A stretch of 64,000 nucleotides of DNA from Streptomyces sp. RKAG293 (GCF_023701745.1 NZ_JAJOZB010000001.1:4997501-5061500), one strand, 5' to 3'. Shown: positions 18,251 through 27,127, counted from the stretch's first letter. Translations and numbers: made by a program. Notes: generated by a model from the sequence alone, not told the origin.

Positions 18251-19801
18251 CTACACGGCCTGCGGGAAGTCGAAGAGCCTGTCGGGGTCGTACTTCTTCT
18301 TCACGTCCGCCAGACGGGCCGCGGCGCTGCCGTAGTAGGCCTGGCGCCAGTCCTTCAGGGCCGGGTCGGCGTAGTTCTGGTAGGCGGCGCCCGAGGCGTA
18401 ACGGCGCATCGCCCCGTACAGCGTGTCCAGCCAGGTCGTCCGGCTGAGGCCGTCCGAGGCGATGTACTGCGCCAGGAAACGGGAGCGGCGGTGCACGAAC
18501 GCCGTCGCGCCCGGGTCGACCCGGTTGACCGCGCCGCCCAGGGCGGTCAGTGCCACGCTGCCGGCGCCGTCGCCGGAGAGCGAGCCGAGCCGCTCGACCT
18601 GGCCGAGCAGGGCCTGGATGCCCGCGGGCGACAGCGAGTGGTCGTAGAAGTCGGAACGGGCGGTGTACGTCTCGCGCTGCAGCCGGCCCTTGGGCGGCAG
18701 ATGGCACTCGGCGGTGGTCAGGCCCGAGCAGCCGGCGTACGAGAACATCGCCTCCATGTAGGAGCGCGGATGCGTAGAGAAGGAGGGCGACCCGCCTCCC
18801 GCGGTCCCGGCGAGCCGGTCGACGGCGTTGGCCAGATCGGACCGCGAGCCCGTCGACAGGGTGGCGAGGGAGACCGTCGGAGCGCCGCCCGCCGGCCCCT
18901 CCAGATGCAGCGCCGACCAGATGTGGTCCGGCTGGTCGGGTCCCCACTCCTGCCAGGCGCGGACGACGGCCGCCGCCCGGCTCCACGGCCAGGTCGCGTA
19001 CCCGGTCACGACGGACGGCGCGGGGTGGGTCGCGAAGCGGAGCTCGGTGACGACCCCGAAGTTGCCGCAGCCGGCGCCGCGCAGCGCCCAGAAGAGGTCG
19101 GAGTTCGTGGTCGCGTCGCAGTCCAGCTGCTTTCCGTCGGCGGTGATGATGGTGGCGCCGGTGAGGCTGTCGCAGGTCAGACCGTACGAGCGGCTGAGCA
19201 CGCCATGGCCGCCGCCGAGGGTGAGCCCGGAGACGCCGACCGAGGGGCAGGAGCCGGCGGGGACGGTCCTGCCGTGCTCGCCGAGCCGGGAGTACACATC
19301 GATGAGTTTCGCGCCGGCGCCGACGGTGGCGGCCGTTCCGTTGGTGCTGATCGCGTTGAGCCGGGACACGTCCAGGACGAGGTGGTCCTGGCCGCCGCTG
19401 GACCAGCCCCCGTACGAATGGCCGCCGCTCCTGACCGACAGCCGGACCGACCGGGAGCGGCGTGCGAAGTCCAGGCACTCGCGGATGTCGTCCGGGCCCG
19501 AGGCGTAGGCGATGGCGGCGGGGCGCAGCCCGTCGAAGCGGGTGTTGTAGAGCCGGCGGGAGGTGTCGTACGCGCTGTCGTCGGGGCGGATCAGCGCGCC
19601 GCCCAGGCCCTTGGCCAGGGCCGGCCAGTCCGGCGGTGAGCTGGGGGTGGCGGAGGTGGCGGTCCCGCCCGGGGCGGTGGGGGCCGGGGTGCGGGAGGGA
19701 CCCGGTGGCTTCGCGTCGGCGCTGTCGCCCGCGCTGCAGCCGGCCAGCCACGTCGACGCGGCGACGCCGTATCCGGCGCGGAGCGCATCTCGTCGGTTCA
19801 C
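18251..19801 (-). CDS. FAD-linked (berberine-bridge-type) oxidase, Tat lipoprotein
   Basis: A 516-residue secreted flavoprotein oxidase of the BBE-like PCMH family. The N-terminus has RR at residues 3-4 and a lipobox with Cys22 (TWLAGC), suggesting Tat export and lipid anchoring. The FAD domain shows RSGGHSYGG with His128 and PAGSCPSVGV with Cys185, the two residues that bind flavin covalently in bicovalent members. The GTG start at 19801 has AGGAGG 8 nt upstream. The frame runs open about 150 codons further upstream without coding character. Family members oxidise sugars or aromatic alcohols. This substrate is unknown, and no biosynthetic cluster adjoins. Confidence 0.9.
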   Translation of the reverse strand: MNRRDALRAGYGVAASTWLAGCSAGDSADAKPPGPSRTPAPTAPGGTATSATPSSPPDWPALAKGLGGALIRPDDSAYDTSRRLYNTRFDGLRPAAIAYASGPDDIRECLDFARRSRSVRLSVRSGGHSYGGWSSGGQDHLVLDVSRLNAISTNGTAATVGAGAKLIDVYSRLGEHGRTVPAGSCPSVGVSGLTLGGGHGVLSRSYGLTCDSLTGATIITADGKQLDCDATTNSDLFWALRGAGCGNFGVVTELRFATHPAPSVVTGYATWPWSRAAAVVRAWQEWGPDQPDHIWSALHLEGPAGGAPTVSLATLSTGSRSDLANAVDRLAGTAGGGSPSFSTHPRSYMEAMFSYAGCSGLTTAECHLPPKGRLQRETYTARSDFYDHSLSPAGIQALLGQVERLGSLSGDGAGSVALTALGGAVNRVDPGATAFVHRRSRFLAQYIASDGLSRTTWLDTLYGAMRRYASGAAYQNYADPALKDWRQAYYGSAAARLADVKKKYDPDRLFDFPQAV

Positions 19802-20397
19802 GGCCGCAGCCTCCTGCCCGGGGCCCGCCGTCGGCGGGCGACTGCTCACCCTCCTACCCGCCGCGTGCCGTACGCAAGGGGCCGCGGGTGCCGGAAGGGT
19901 GCGAGTGCTGGAAAAGGGTGCGAGTGCTGGAAAAGGGTGCGGGTGCCGGAATGGGCGCGAGTGGCGCGGGCCGGGGGAGTCCAGGCCGGGGAGGATGCGC
20001 CGGGAGAACCGACAGGGGACGGCGGGGACCTCGGGGGCGTCATCCGCCCGTGTGGGCCTCGGCGTCCCGGCGGGCACGGTCGCGGGCTCGGCGGGCGGGA
20101 CCCTTCCAACCGCAGGAACAGCGGGCGCTGGCGAAGGAGCCCTGGTCGGTGACCGTCGTGTGGTGGGTTCCGGACGGGGCGGCGATGGGCTGGATGAGCA
20201 CACAACCACGGTACGGGACACGGCGGCGGGTCGTGGAGGGGTTGACTCCACCCGCTCGCGGCCGGTGGCCGCTCCCTCGCGCGCTCCCGTGCGACCCGGG
20301 CTTCCCCCGCGCTTCGGGGCGGGCGCCGTTACGGGGGCGGGCGGCCCGTCGTTAGCCGGGCGAGGCCGGTGGCGGGATTCCCAGGGGGTAGCGGGCG
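19802..20397. other. Gene-free divergent region with tandem repeats
   Basis: This stretch of about 600 nt separates the leftward FAD oxidase from the rightward lipoprotein. Frames in it are short, arginine/proline-rich and unlike proteins on both strands. It contains the 19-bp repeats at 19884-19955 and otherwise only G/C-rich sequence. The promoters of both flanking genes must lie here, but none could be placed confidently. Confidence 0.6.
19884..19955. repeat. 19-bp tandem repeat, about four copies
   Basis: The unit TGCGAGTGCTGGAAAAGGG occurs twice exactly (19900-19918 and 19919-19937) and is flanked by two diverged copies of 16-18 bp. It lies about 100-150 nt upstream of the FAD oxidase start. 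It has too few and too diverged copies to be a CRISPR, and no spacers. Confidence 0.85.
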
Positions 20398-21264
20398 ATG
20401 GTGATGCAGCGCAGGCGGATGATGACGGCCGCCGCCGCGGCGGGGTTCGTGTGCGGGGTGACGGTGCTGACCGGCTGTGCCGGGGACGGCGCGGCCGCCG
20501 ACGGACTGGGGGCGGACTCCGGCGAATCCGTGCGCCGGGCGGCCGACGCCCTGATCCGGGCGGGGAGTTCGAAGGTCAGCACGTCGATGGAGATGGCGAG
20601 CGGCGGGACCCGGGTGGTGATCACCGGGGCCGGCGGTTTCGACTACGGCAAGGGCCGGGGCGAGCTGCGGGTCACCCTCCCCAAGGACGCCGCCGGGGCC
20701 GAGGAGCACCACCCGGTCACCGAGCTGCTGACGCCGGGGTCGCTGTACATGAAGGACCGCGGCGCCGGCGTGCCCGCCGACAAGTGGGTGCGGGTGGACA
20801 CCACGCGGCTGTCCGACGGCAACCTCGTGACCGGCGGCGCGACCGATCCGCTGGCGGCGGCCGAACTCCTGCGCGGGGCGCAGAAGGTGGAGCTGGTCGG
20901 CGACGAGATGTTCCACGGGGTGAAGGTGCGGCACTTCCGGGGGGTGACGGACATCGCCCGCGCGGCCCGCGGCGCCTCGCCGGCCGCCCGGCAGCCGCTC
21001 GCGGCGGCGGCCAGGGGATTCTCCGTGACGCAGGTGCCGTTCGATGTGTACCTCGACGCGCAGGGGCGGCCGCGGAAGGTCAGCCAGCGCTTCACGTTCA
21101 GCGGTGCGGCGGGTGCGGCGGGCGCGGCCAGGCCGTCCGCGCCGAGCGATGTGACGGTGACGTCGACCACGTTGTTCGACGCGTTCGGTACGCCGGTGAC
21201 CGTCGTTCTGCCGAAACCGGCCGATATTTACAACGGGAAGATCGTTACTGCACCTCCGAAATGA
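20398..21264 (+). CDS. Lipoprotein, LppX/LprG-like fold suspected
   Basis: A 288-residue exported lipoprotein. A basic N-terminus, hydrophobic core and lipobox VLTGC place the modified Cys near residue 27. The mature domain starts with a helix (ESVRRAADALIRAGSSKVS) followed by a strand-rich region, the pattern of LppX/LprAFG or LolA-like lipid-binding proteins of actinobacteria. That resemblance is by pattern only. The start ATG 20398 has AGGGGG about 8-10 nt upstream. An alternative in-frame ATG is two codons later. It stands alone between the FAD oxidase and a small conserved-looking gene. Ligand is unknown. Confidence 0.82.
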   Translation: MVMQRRRMMTAAAAAGFVCGVTVLTGCAGDGAAADGLGADSGESVRRAADALIRAGSSKVSTSMEMASGGTRVVITGAGGFDYGKGRGELRVTLPKDAAGAEEHHPVTELLTPGSLYMKDRGAGVPADKWVRVDTTRLSDGNLVTGGATDPLAAAELLRGAQKVELVGDEMFHGVKVRHFRGVTDIARAARGASPAARQPLAAAARGFSVTQVPFDVYLDAQGRPRKVSQRFTFSGAAGAAGAARPSAPSDVTVTSTTLFDAFGTPVTVVLPKPADIYNGKIVTAPPK

Positions 21265-21373
21265 CGGTGGGCGAAATGGTCCTTCCGTGCCATGCGCGGA
21301 CCGTGTGCGGGTGCCTACTCTGACCAGTGGCCGATGAAACCGGCCACTGCTCGAGGACGAGGAGGTGGTGCAC

Positions 21374-21598
21374 GTGGCTTTGTCTCGCGAAACGCACATG
21401 TCTACGCATAACGGTCCGAGTCAGGACTTCGTGGCCCTCGCGGAGATCGAGCTGTGCGGCGAGCTGATGATCGCGGCTTCCGCCGCCGGTGAGGAGCGGT
21501 TGAGCTTCGCCCGGATCGACGAGGTGCTCGAAGTGGACCGGACGACGGAGCGTCAGTCGGTGCGGATCCCCGCACAGGCGGCCCGGCGCCCGAGCTGA
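21374..21598 (+). CDS. Small protein of unknown function (74 residues)
   Basis: A short GTG-initiated frame with AGGAGG 7-8 nt upstream, giving MALSRETHMST followed by an amphipathic middle (DFVALAEIELCGELMIAAS) and a helix containing FARIDEVLEV. No domain is recognised. The good ribosome site, the coding-like composition and an inverted repeat just upstream (GTGGCCGATG..CCGGCCAC, about 21327-21347) argue that it is expressed. Its stop is followed within 4 nt by five copies of a 16-bp repeat. It may be a small cytoplasmic regulator of DNA-binding or partner-binding type, but nothing in the sequence proves this. Confidence 0.65.
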   Translation: MALSRETHMSTHNGPSQDFVALAEIELCGELMIAASAAGEERLSFARIDEVLEVDRTTERQSVRIPAQAARRPS

Positions 21599-21601
21599 AC
21601 C

Positions 21602-21681
21602 ACCGAACGACCGCAGCACCGAACGACCGCAGCACCGAACAACCGCAGCGCCGTATGACCGCAGCACCGCATGAGCGCAGC
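21602..21681. repeat. 16-bp tandem repeat, five copies, after the 74-residue gene
   Basis: Five consecutive copies of a 16-bp unit (type copy ACCGAACGACCGCAGC; the first two are identical, the others differ at one to four positions). The array starts 4 nt after the TGA at 21596-21598 and runs toward the convergent csoR gene. Confidence 0.9.
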
Positions 21682-21761
21682 ACCGGACCACCGTGGAGAT
21701 ATTCGTCTCGGTCGCCGGCCGGGTCCGTGGGAACGCTACGGGCCCGGCTGCCGGCCGGGGC

Positions 21762-22124
21762 TCAGGTGCGCAGCAACCGGGCTATGGCCGCGGTCGCTTC
21801 GGCGACCTTGTCGTCGATCTGGGGCCCGCCCTCGGCGGCGGCCGCGGCGACGCAGTGCCGCAGGTGCTCCTCCAGCAGCTGGAGGGCGAAGGACTGCAGG
21901 CCCTTGGTACAGGCCGAAACCTGTGTGAGGACATCGATGCAGTAGACGTCCTCCTCCACCATGCGCTGGAGTCCGCGGATCTGACCCTCGATCCGGCGCA
22001 GCCGCTTGAGGTGGGCGTCCTTGTGGTTGCTGTAGCCGTGCGGGCCGGGCGGGCTGTGCGGTGCCGCGGTGCTCGGCACGGTCTCCGCGGCCTCGTGGGC
22101 CTGGTCGGTCTCGGTGGTCGTCAT
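21762..22124 (-). CDS. csoR: Copper-sensing transcriptional repressor CsoR
   Basis: A 120-residue all-helical CsoR/RcnR-family repressor that releases DNA on binding Cu(I). The copper ligands fit the family spacing exactly: Cys62, His87 (25 later) and Cys91 (4 later), within EEDVYCIDVL and EEHLRHC. The N-terminal 30 residues are a disordered extension, as I recall for the S. lividans protein. A perfect CsoR-type operator lies 21 nt upstream of the start (22145-22161), so it is probably autoregulated. No copper ATPase or chaperone gene is adjacent. Its target operons must be elsewhere. Confidence 0.95.
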   Translation of the reverse strand: MTTTETDQAHEAAETVPSTAAPHSPPGPHGYSNHKDAHLKRLRRIEGQIRGLQRMVEEDVYCIDVLTQVSACTKGLQSFALQLLEEHLRHCVAAAAAEGGPQIDDKVAEATAAIARLLRT

Positions 22125-22144
22125 CCCGCTCTCCCTGCCCGAAA

Positions 22145-22161
22145 ATACCCCTGGTGGGTAT
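22145..22161. promoter_or_regulatory. CsoR operator
   Basis: ATACCCCTGGTGGGTAT is a perfect 6-bp inverted repeat (ATACCC/GGGTAT) around a 5-nt centre and matches the GC-rich CsoR consensus TACCC-n5-GGGTA. It lies directly upstream of csoR, about 160 nt from the divergent PhoU-like/Pit operon. Confidence 0.88.
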
Positions 22162-22318
22162 ATCTTACCGAATCGGTACCTTGTACGACGGATCCCCGGT
22201 GAGGGGCAGTCTGTCCGATGGGCGACACTGGGTGACGCCGGTTAGCCGTGGCCGGATGATGCGCCTAGCATCAACGAGACCTGACGAGACCGAATCCGAT
22301 GCACCCCGAGGACCTCAC

Positions 22319-22939
22319 GTGCGCTTTCGTCTGACCCCCAGGGAGACGAGCTTCTATGACATGTTCGCCGCATCCGCGGACAACATCGTCACAGGTTCGA
22401 AGCTCCTCATGGAACTGCTCGGGGCCGATTCGGCCACGCGTATCGAGATCGCCGAACGGATGCGGGCGGCGGAGCACGCGGGGGACGACGCGACCCACGC
22501 GATCTTCCACCAGCTGAACTCCTCCTTCATCACCCCGTTCGACCGTGAGGACATCTACAACCTCGCATCGTGTCTCGACGACATCATGGATTACATGGAA
22601 GAGGCCGTCGACCTCGTCGTTCTCTACCAGGTGGACGAGCTGCCGAAGGGTGTCGAGCAGCAGATCGAGGTGCTGGCGCGGGCAGCGGTGCTGACCGCCG
22701 AGGCGATGCCGAACCTGCGGACGATGTCCAACCTCACCGAGTACTGGATCGAGATCAACCGCCTGGAGAACCAGGCGGACCAGGTCCACCGCAAGCTGCT
22801 CGCACACCTGTTCAACGGCAAGTACGACGCCATGGACGTGCTGAAGCTCAAGCAGATCGTGGACGTACTGGAAGAGGCCGCGGACGCGTTCGAGCATGTC
22901 GCGAACACCGTGGAGACCATCGCGGTCAAGGAGTCCTGA
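22319..22939 (+). CDS. PhoU-like (DUF47) accessory protein of Pit
   Basis: A 206-residue helical protein of the DUF47/PhoU-like group that regulates or assists Pit-type phosphate transporters at the membrane. The family pattern is visible in DREDIYNLASCLDDIMDYMEEA (about 77-100) and the C-terminal EEAADAFEHVANTVETIAVKE helix. The GTG at 22319 has GAGGA 7 nt upstream and gives VRFRLTPRETSFYDMF, the usual beginning of this family. A longer open frame upstream is not coding. It is followed after 6 nt by the Pit transporter, the classic pairing. Confidence 0.93.
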   Translation: MRFRLTPRETSFYDMFAASADNIVTGSKLLMELLGADSATRIEIAERMRAAEHAGDDATHAIFHQLNSSFITPFDREDIYNLASCLDDIMDYMEEAVDLVVLYQVDELPKGVEQQIEVLARAAVLTAEAMPNLRTMSNLTEYWIEINRLENQADQVHRKLLAHLFNGKYDAMDVLKLKQIVDVLEEAADAFEHVANTVETIAVKES

Positions 22940-22945
22940 CCTTCT

Positions 22946-23938
22946 GTGGACACCTTTGCACTGATCGTGACCATTGGCGTCGCGCTCGGATTCACCTACA
23001 CGAACGGGTTCCACGACTCGGCGAACGCCATCGCCACGTCGGTGTCGACGCGCGCGCTGACGCCGAAGGCGGCGCTCGCCATGGCCGCCGTCATGAACCT
23101 GGCCGGTGCCTTCCTCGGCAGCGGCGTGGCCAAGACGGTCAGCAAGGGGCTCATCGAGACGCCGCAGGGACGGTCCGGGATGGCCGTCCTGTTCGCGGCC
23201 CTGGTGGGCGCGATCGTATGGAACCTGGTCACCTGGTACTTCGGACTACCGTCGAGTTCCAGCCACGCGCTGTTCGGCGGGATGGTCGGCGCGGCCCTCG
23301 CGGGCGGCATCACCGTCATCTGGTCGGGGGTGCTCGACAAGGTCGTCATCCCGATGTTCCTGTCGCCGGTGGTCGGCCTGGTGGTCGGCTATCTGGTGAT
23401 GCTCGCCATCCTGTGGATGTTCCGTAAGTCCAACCCGCACAAGGCCAAGCGCGGTTTCCGGATCGCGCAGACGGTCTCGGCGGCGGCGATGGCGCTGGGC
23501 CACGGTCTGCAGGACGCGCAGAAGACGATGGGCGTCGTGGTGATGGCCCTGACCATCGCCGATGTGCAGAACGGCGACTCGATCCCGACCTGGGTGAAGT
23601 TCGCGTGCGCGGCGATGCTGTCGCTCGGCACGTACGCCGGCGGCTGGCGGATCATGCGGACGCTGGGGCGCCGCATCATCGAGCTGGACCCGCCGCAGGG
23701 CTTCGCGGCCGAGACGACCGCCGCCTCGATCCTGTACACGACCTCGTACGTCTTCCAGGCCCCGGTCTCGACGACGCATGTGATCACCTCGGCGATCATG
23801 GGTGTCGGCGCGACGAAGCGGGTCAAGGCCGTGCGCTGGGGTGTCGCCAAGAACATCGTGGCCGGCTGGTTCATCACGATGCCGGCCGCGGCCATCGTCG
23901 CCGCCGTCTGCTACTGGATCATCGCACTGATCTTCTGA
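22946..23938 (+). CDS. pitH: Low-affinity inorganic phosphate transporter (Pit)
   Basis: A 330-residue polytopic PiT-family transporter that imports phosphate, generally as a metal-phosphate complex, using the proton gradient. The inverted PiT signatures are present: TNGFHDSANAIAT near residues 16-28 and the second repeat TTHVITSAIMGVGATKR near 274-290. About ten membrane spans are predicted. GTG start at 22946. It shares a transcript with the PhoU-like gene and ends at a strong hairpin. The nearby high-affinity pst operon offers the alternative route under phosphate limitation. Confidence 0.95.
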   Translation: MDTFALIVTIGVALGFTYTNGFHDSANAIATSVSTRALTPKAALAMAAVMNLAGAFLGSGVAKTVSKGLIETPQGRSGMAVLFAALVGAIVWNLVTWYFGLPSSSSHALFGGMVGAALAGGITVIWSGVLDKVVIPMFLSPVVGLVVGYLVMLAILWMFRKSNPHKAKRGFRIAQTVSAAAMALGHGLQDAQKTMGVVVMALTIADVQNGDSIPTWVKFACAAMLSLGTYAGGWRIMRTLGRRIIELDPPQGFAAETTAASILYTTSYVFQAPVSTTHVITSAIMGVGATKRVKAVRWGVAKNIVAGWFITMPAAAIVAAVCYWIIALIF

Positions 23939-23971
23939 CCGGCAGGCAGCACGCACCAGCACAAAAGAAAT

Positions 23972-24000
23972 GGGCCCGCCCCCCTCACGGGGGCGGGCCC
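23972..24000 (+). terminator. Hairpin terminator after pit
   Basis: A 12-bp perfect stem (23972-23983 with 23989-24000, GGGCCCGCCCCC) with a 5-nt loop, followed by TTCGCCTT. It closes the PhoU-like/pit operon and may also stop readthrough from pstB on the other strand. Confidence 0.88.
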
Positions 24001-24170
24001 TTCGCCTTGCGGTGGCACCGCCATGCAGCACCGCAGGGCTGTTGTTCCTCACTCGCCTCCGGGCGCTTGACCCGGTGTCGACGCTCCTCGACGCTGCGCT
24101 CGTACCTCGCTTGGTCTCGTCGCTTTCGACACCGGCGCGCCCTTCGGCTCGCGAGGGGTCAGGTGCCGGC

Positions 24171-24947
24171 CTAGCCGAAGCGGCCGGAGATGTAGTCCTC
24201 CGTGGCCTGGACCGACGGGTTGGAGAAGATCCGCTCGGTGTCGTCCAGCTCGATGAGCTTGCCGGGCTGGCCGATGGCCGACAGGTTGAAGAAGGCCGTG
24301 CGGTCGGAGACGCGCGCCGCCTGCTGCATGTTGTGCGTCACGATCACGATCGTGAAGCGCGCCTTCAGCTCGCCGATCAGGTCCTCGATCGCGAGGGTGG
24401 AGATCGGGTCGAGCGCCGAGCAGGGCTCGTCCATCAGCAGGACCTGCGGCTCGACCGCGATGGCGCGGGCGATGCAGAGGCGCTGCTGCTGGCCGCCGGA
24501 GAGGCCGGAGCCGGGCTTGTTCAGCCGGTCCTTGACCTCGTTCCAGAGGTTGGCGCCCTTGAGGGACTTCTCGACGACGTTCTCCAGCTCGCTCTTGCGG
24601 CGCATGCCGTTGAGCTTGAGGCCGGCCGCCACGTTGTCGAAGATCGACATGGTGGGGAACGGGTTCGGGCGCTGGAAGACCATGCCGACGGTCCGGCGGA
24701 CCGCGACCGGGTCGACGCCCGACGCGTAGAGGTTCTCGTCGTCCAGCATGACCTTGCCCTCGACGCGGCCACCGGGGGTGACCTCGTGCATCCGGTTCAA
24801 GGTCCGCAGGAAGGTGGACTTGCCGCAGCCGGACGGGCCGATGAAGGCCGTCACGGAGCGGGGCTCGACGGTCATCGAGATGTCGTCGATCGCTTTGTGG
24901 TTGCCGTAGTAAGCGGAGAGGCCGCTTACGTCGATGCGCTTGGCCAT
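24171..24947 (-). CDS. pstB: Phosphate ABC transporter ATPase PstB
   Basis: A 258-residue ATPase of the high-affinity phosphate importer, exactly the usual length. Walker A is GPSGCGKST (about 37-45). The ABC signature is LSGGQQQR. Walker B is LLMDEPCSALDP and the H-loop is THNMQQAARVSD. ATG 24947 is chosen because it starts the domain in the standard way (MAKRIDVSGL). The open frame continues far upstream as noncoding overlap with pstA. It is the last gene of pstSCAB, 41 nt after pstA. Confidence 0.98.
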   Translation of the reverse strand: MAKRIDVSGLSAYYGNHKAIDDISMTVEPRSVTAFIGPSGCGKSTFLRTLNRMHEVTPGGRVEGKVMLDDENLYASGVDPVAVRRTVGMVFQRPNPFPTMSIFDNVAAGLKLNGMRRKSELENVVEKSLKGANLWNEVKDRLNKPGSGLSGGQQQRLCIARAIAVEPQVLLMDEPCSALDPISTLAIEDLIGELKARFTIVIVTHNMQQAARVSDRTAFFNLSAIGQPGKLIELDDTERIFSNPSVQATEDYISGRFG

Positions 24948-24988
24948 GGTGGGGCTCTCAATCCGAAATGTCGCTGGGGGTAGTCGCG

Positions 24989-26062
24989 TCAGCGACCGGT
25001 CTTGGGGGCCTTCCAGCGGGCGATGCCGCGAGCCACCATGTTCAGGATCATGACGAAGGCGATCAGTACCAGGGCCGCGGCCCAGGCTCGGTCGTAGGAC
25101 GCGTCGTTGCCGTTCTGGAACTGCTCGAAGACGTAGTACGACAGGGAAGACTGACCACCCTCGAAGGGGTTGTTGTTGATGATCTGGCTGCCGAAGACCA
25201 GCAGCATGATCGGCGCGGTCTCGCCGGTGATGCGGGCGACGGCCAGCATGACGCCGGTCGTGATGCCGCCGATGGCCGTGGGCAGGACCACCTTGAGGAT
25301 GGTGCGCCACTTCGGGACGCCCAGCGCGAGGGACGCCTCGCGCAGCTCGTTCGGAACGAGCTTGAGCATCTCCTCGGTCGAGCGGACCACGACCGGCAGC
25401 ATCAGGATCGTCAGGGCCATCGAGCCGGCGAAGCCGGACGGGCCGTTGCCCAGCATCAGGACCCACACGGTCAGGATGAACAGACCGGCGACGATCGACG
25501 GGATGCCGGTCATGACGTCCACGAAGAACGTGACGGCCTTGGCGAGCTTGCCCTTGCCGTACTCGACCAGGTAGACCGCCGTCAGCAGACCGATCGGGGT
25601 GGCGATCAGCGTCGCGATGCCGACCTGCTCGATGGTGCCGATGATCGCGTGGTAGATGCCGCCGCCGGGCTGGATCGTGATGACCCCGCCCATCGAGTGG
25701 CTCAGGAAGTTGCCGTCCAGGACCTTGAGGCCCTTGGAGATCGTCGTCGCGATCAGCGAGTACAGCGGCACGATGGCCACGATGAAGCAGGCCCAGACGA
25801 GGCTGGTGACGACGCGGTCCTTGGCCTGCCGGCGGCCCTCGACGGCCGTGGTCACCGCGTAGGTGCCGGCCACGAAGAGCAGCAGCGCGATCATGCCCCA
25901 CTGGATCCGGCTCTCCAGCCCGGCCGCGAGGCCGATGCCGATGCCGAGCAGGATCGCGGCGGCGGCGATGGCGGCCGGTGCCCAGCGGGGCATCCGGCGC
26001 TGCGACAGCCGGCGGGTCGCCGGGACCGCGACGGGCGCCTTGTCGGCGATGGTGTGGCTCAT
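24989..26062 (-). CDS. pstA: Phosphate ABC transporter permease PstA
   Basis: A 357-residue inner-membrane permease of the Pst importer. The N-terminal half carries extra hydrophobic segments before the canonical six-span permease core. The core holds GTIEQVGIATLIATPIGLLTAVYLVEY and the EAA loop NELREASLALGVPKW. Its ATG overlaps the pstC stop (ATGA), so the two permeases are translated in a coupled way. Proteins of about 350 residues with this N-terminal extension are usual in Streptomyces. Confidence 0.97.
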   Translation of the reverse strand: MSHTIADKAPVAVPATRRLSQRRMPRWAPAAIAAAAILLGIGIGLAAGLESRIQWGMIALLLFVAGTYAVTTAVEGRRQAKDRVVTSLVWACFIVAIVPLYSLIATTISKGLKVLDGNFLSHSMGGVITIQPGGGIYHAIIGTIEQVGIATLIATPIGLLTAVYLVEYGKGKLAKAVTFFVDVMTGIPSIVAGLFILTVWVLMLGNGPSGFAGSMALTILMLPVVVRSTEEMLKLVPNELREASLALGVPKWRTILKVVLPTAIGGITTGVMLAVARITGETAPIMLLVFGSQIINNNPFEGGQSSLSYYVFEQFQNGNDASYDRAWAAALVLIAFVMILNMVARGIARWKAPKTGR

Positions 26063-27039
26063 GCGTTGGCCCCCGAGTACTCCTTGCGGCGGGCGATGAT
26101 CAGGCGGGCCGCGCCGTTCACCAGCAGCGTGATGACGAACAGGACGAGGCCGGAGGCGATCAGCGCGTCACGTCCGAACGGTGACGCCTCGCCGAACTTG
26201 GCGGCGATGTTCTGCGCGAAGGTCCCGCCGACCGGGTCGAGGAGCTTCGCGGACAGCACCGGGGAGGCCGACAGGACCGTGGCCACGGCCATCGTCTCGC
26301 CCAGCGCGCGGCCGAGGCCGAGCATCGAGGCGCTGATGATTCCGGAGCGGGCGAACGGCAGCACCGACATCCGGATGACTTCCCAGCGGGTCGCGCCGAG
26401 CGCGAGCGCCGCTTCCTCGTGCATCTTCGGCACCTGCCGGAAGACCTCACGGCTGACGTTGGTGATGATCGGCAGGATCATGATCGCCAGCAGGATGCCG
26501 ACGGTGAAGAGCGAACGGGCCGCGCCCTCGGGGTCGGTCTTGTCGAAGACTCCGGTCCAGCCGAGGTACTCGTCGAGCCAGAGGTTCAGGCCCTTCAGGT
26601 GCGGCACGAGGTAGATCGCGCCCCACAGGCCGTAGATGATGCTCGGGATCGCGGCGAGGAGGTCGACGACGTAGGCGAGCGGGGTGGCCAGCCGGCGCGG
26701 CGCGTAGTGCGAGATGAACAGCGCGATGCCGACCGCGACCGGGACCGCGAGGCCCATCGCGATCACGGAGCTGACGATCGTGCCGTAGATCAGGACGCCG
26801 ATGCCGAAGACCGGCGGGGTCGCGTTGGCGTCCCATTCGAAGCTGGTGAAGAAGTTCGCGTGGTCCTGGGAGATGGCGTGCGTCGCGCGGATCGTGAGGA
26901 AGACCGCGATCGAGGCCATGACGACCAGGAGGAAGATGCCGGACCCGCGGGCGAGACCGCTGAACACGCGGTCTCCGATGCGGGTGACGGAACCCCGGGA
27001 GGGGGGAGGCAGTGCCGTGTCTGTCGGTGTTATGTCCAT
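26059..27039 (-). CDS. pstC: Phosphate ABC transporter permease PstC
   Basis: A 326-residue inner-membrane permease partner of PstA. Six spans are predicted, with the DLLAAIPSIIYGLWG motif and the EAA loop HEEAALALGATRWEV. ATG 27039 gives MDITPTDTAL and has GGAG upstream (GGAGAACCTC). The frame remains open 16 codons further without a better site. A 14-bp hairpin in the gap between pstS and pstC probably lowers permease expression relative to the binding protein. Confidence 0.97.
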   Translation of the reverse strand: MDITPTDTALPPPSRGSVTRIGDRVFSGLARGSGIFLLVVMASIAVFLTIRATHAISQDHANFFTSFEWDANATPPVFGIGVLIYGTIVSSVIAMGLAVPVAVGIALFISHYAPRRLATPLAYVVDLLAAIPSIIYGLWGAIYLVPHLKGLNLWLDEYLGWTGVFDKTDPEGAARSLFTVGILLAIMILPIITNVSREVFRQVPKMHEEAALALGATRWEVIRMSVLPFARSGIISASMLGLGRALGETMAVATVLSASPVLSAKLLDPVGGTFAQNIAAKFGEASPFGRDALIASGLVLFVITLLVNGAARLIIARRKEYSGANA

Positions 27040-27094
27040 GAGGTTCTCCGGTCTGGGTGGGGGATGGCTCCCCCGGCGGCGGTGCACCGGATGT

Positions 27095-27127
27095 GCGGCC
27101 GGCCCCGTGCGGTACGGGGCCGGCCGC
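27095..27127 (-). terminator. Intra-operon hairpin between pstS and pstC
   Basis: A 14-bp perfect stem (27095-27108 with 27114-27127) with loop GCGGT begins 6 nt after the pstS stop on the minus strand and has no T tract. Such a structure typically acts as a partial terminator or protects the 3' end of the pstS message, giving more PstS than PstCAB. Confidence 0.75.

Noticed and set aside
18251..19801. Part of a secondary-metabolite cluster because of the BBE-type oxidase
   Set aside because: The oxidase carries a Tat lipoprotein signal and no biosynthetic, transport or resistance genes flank it.
19884..19955. CRISPR array
   Set aside because: Repeats are directly head-to-tail without spacers, only about four copies, and no cas genes are near.
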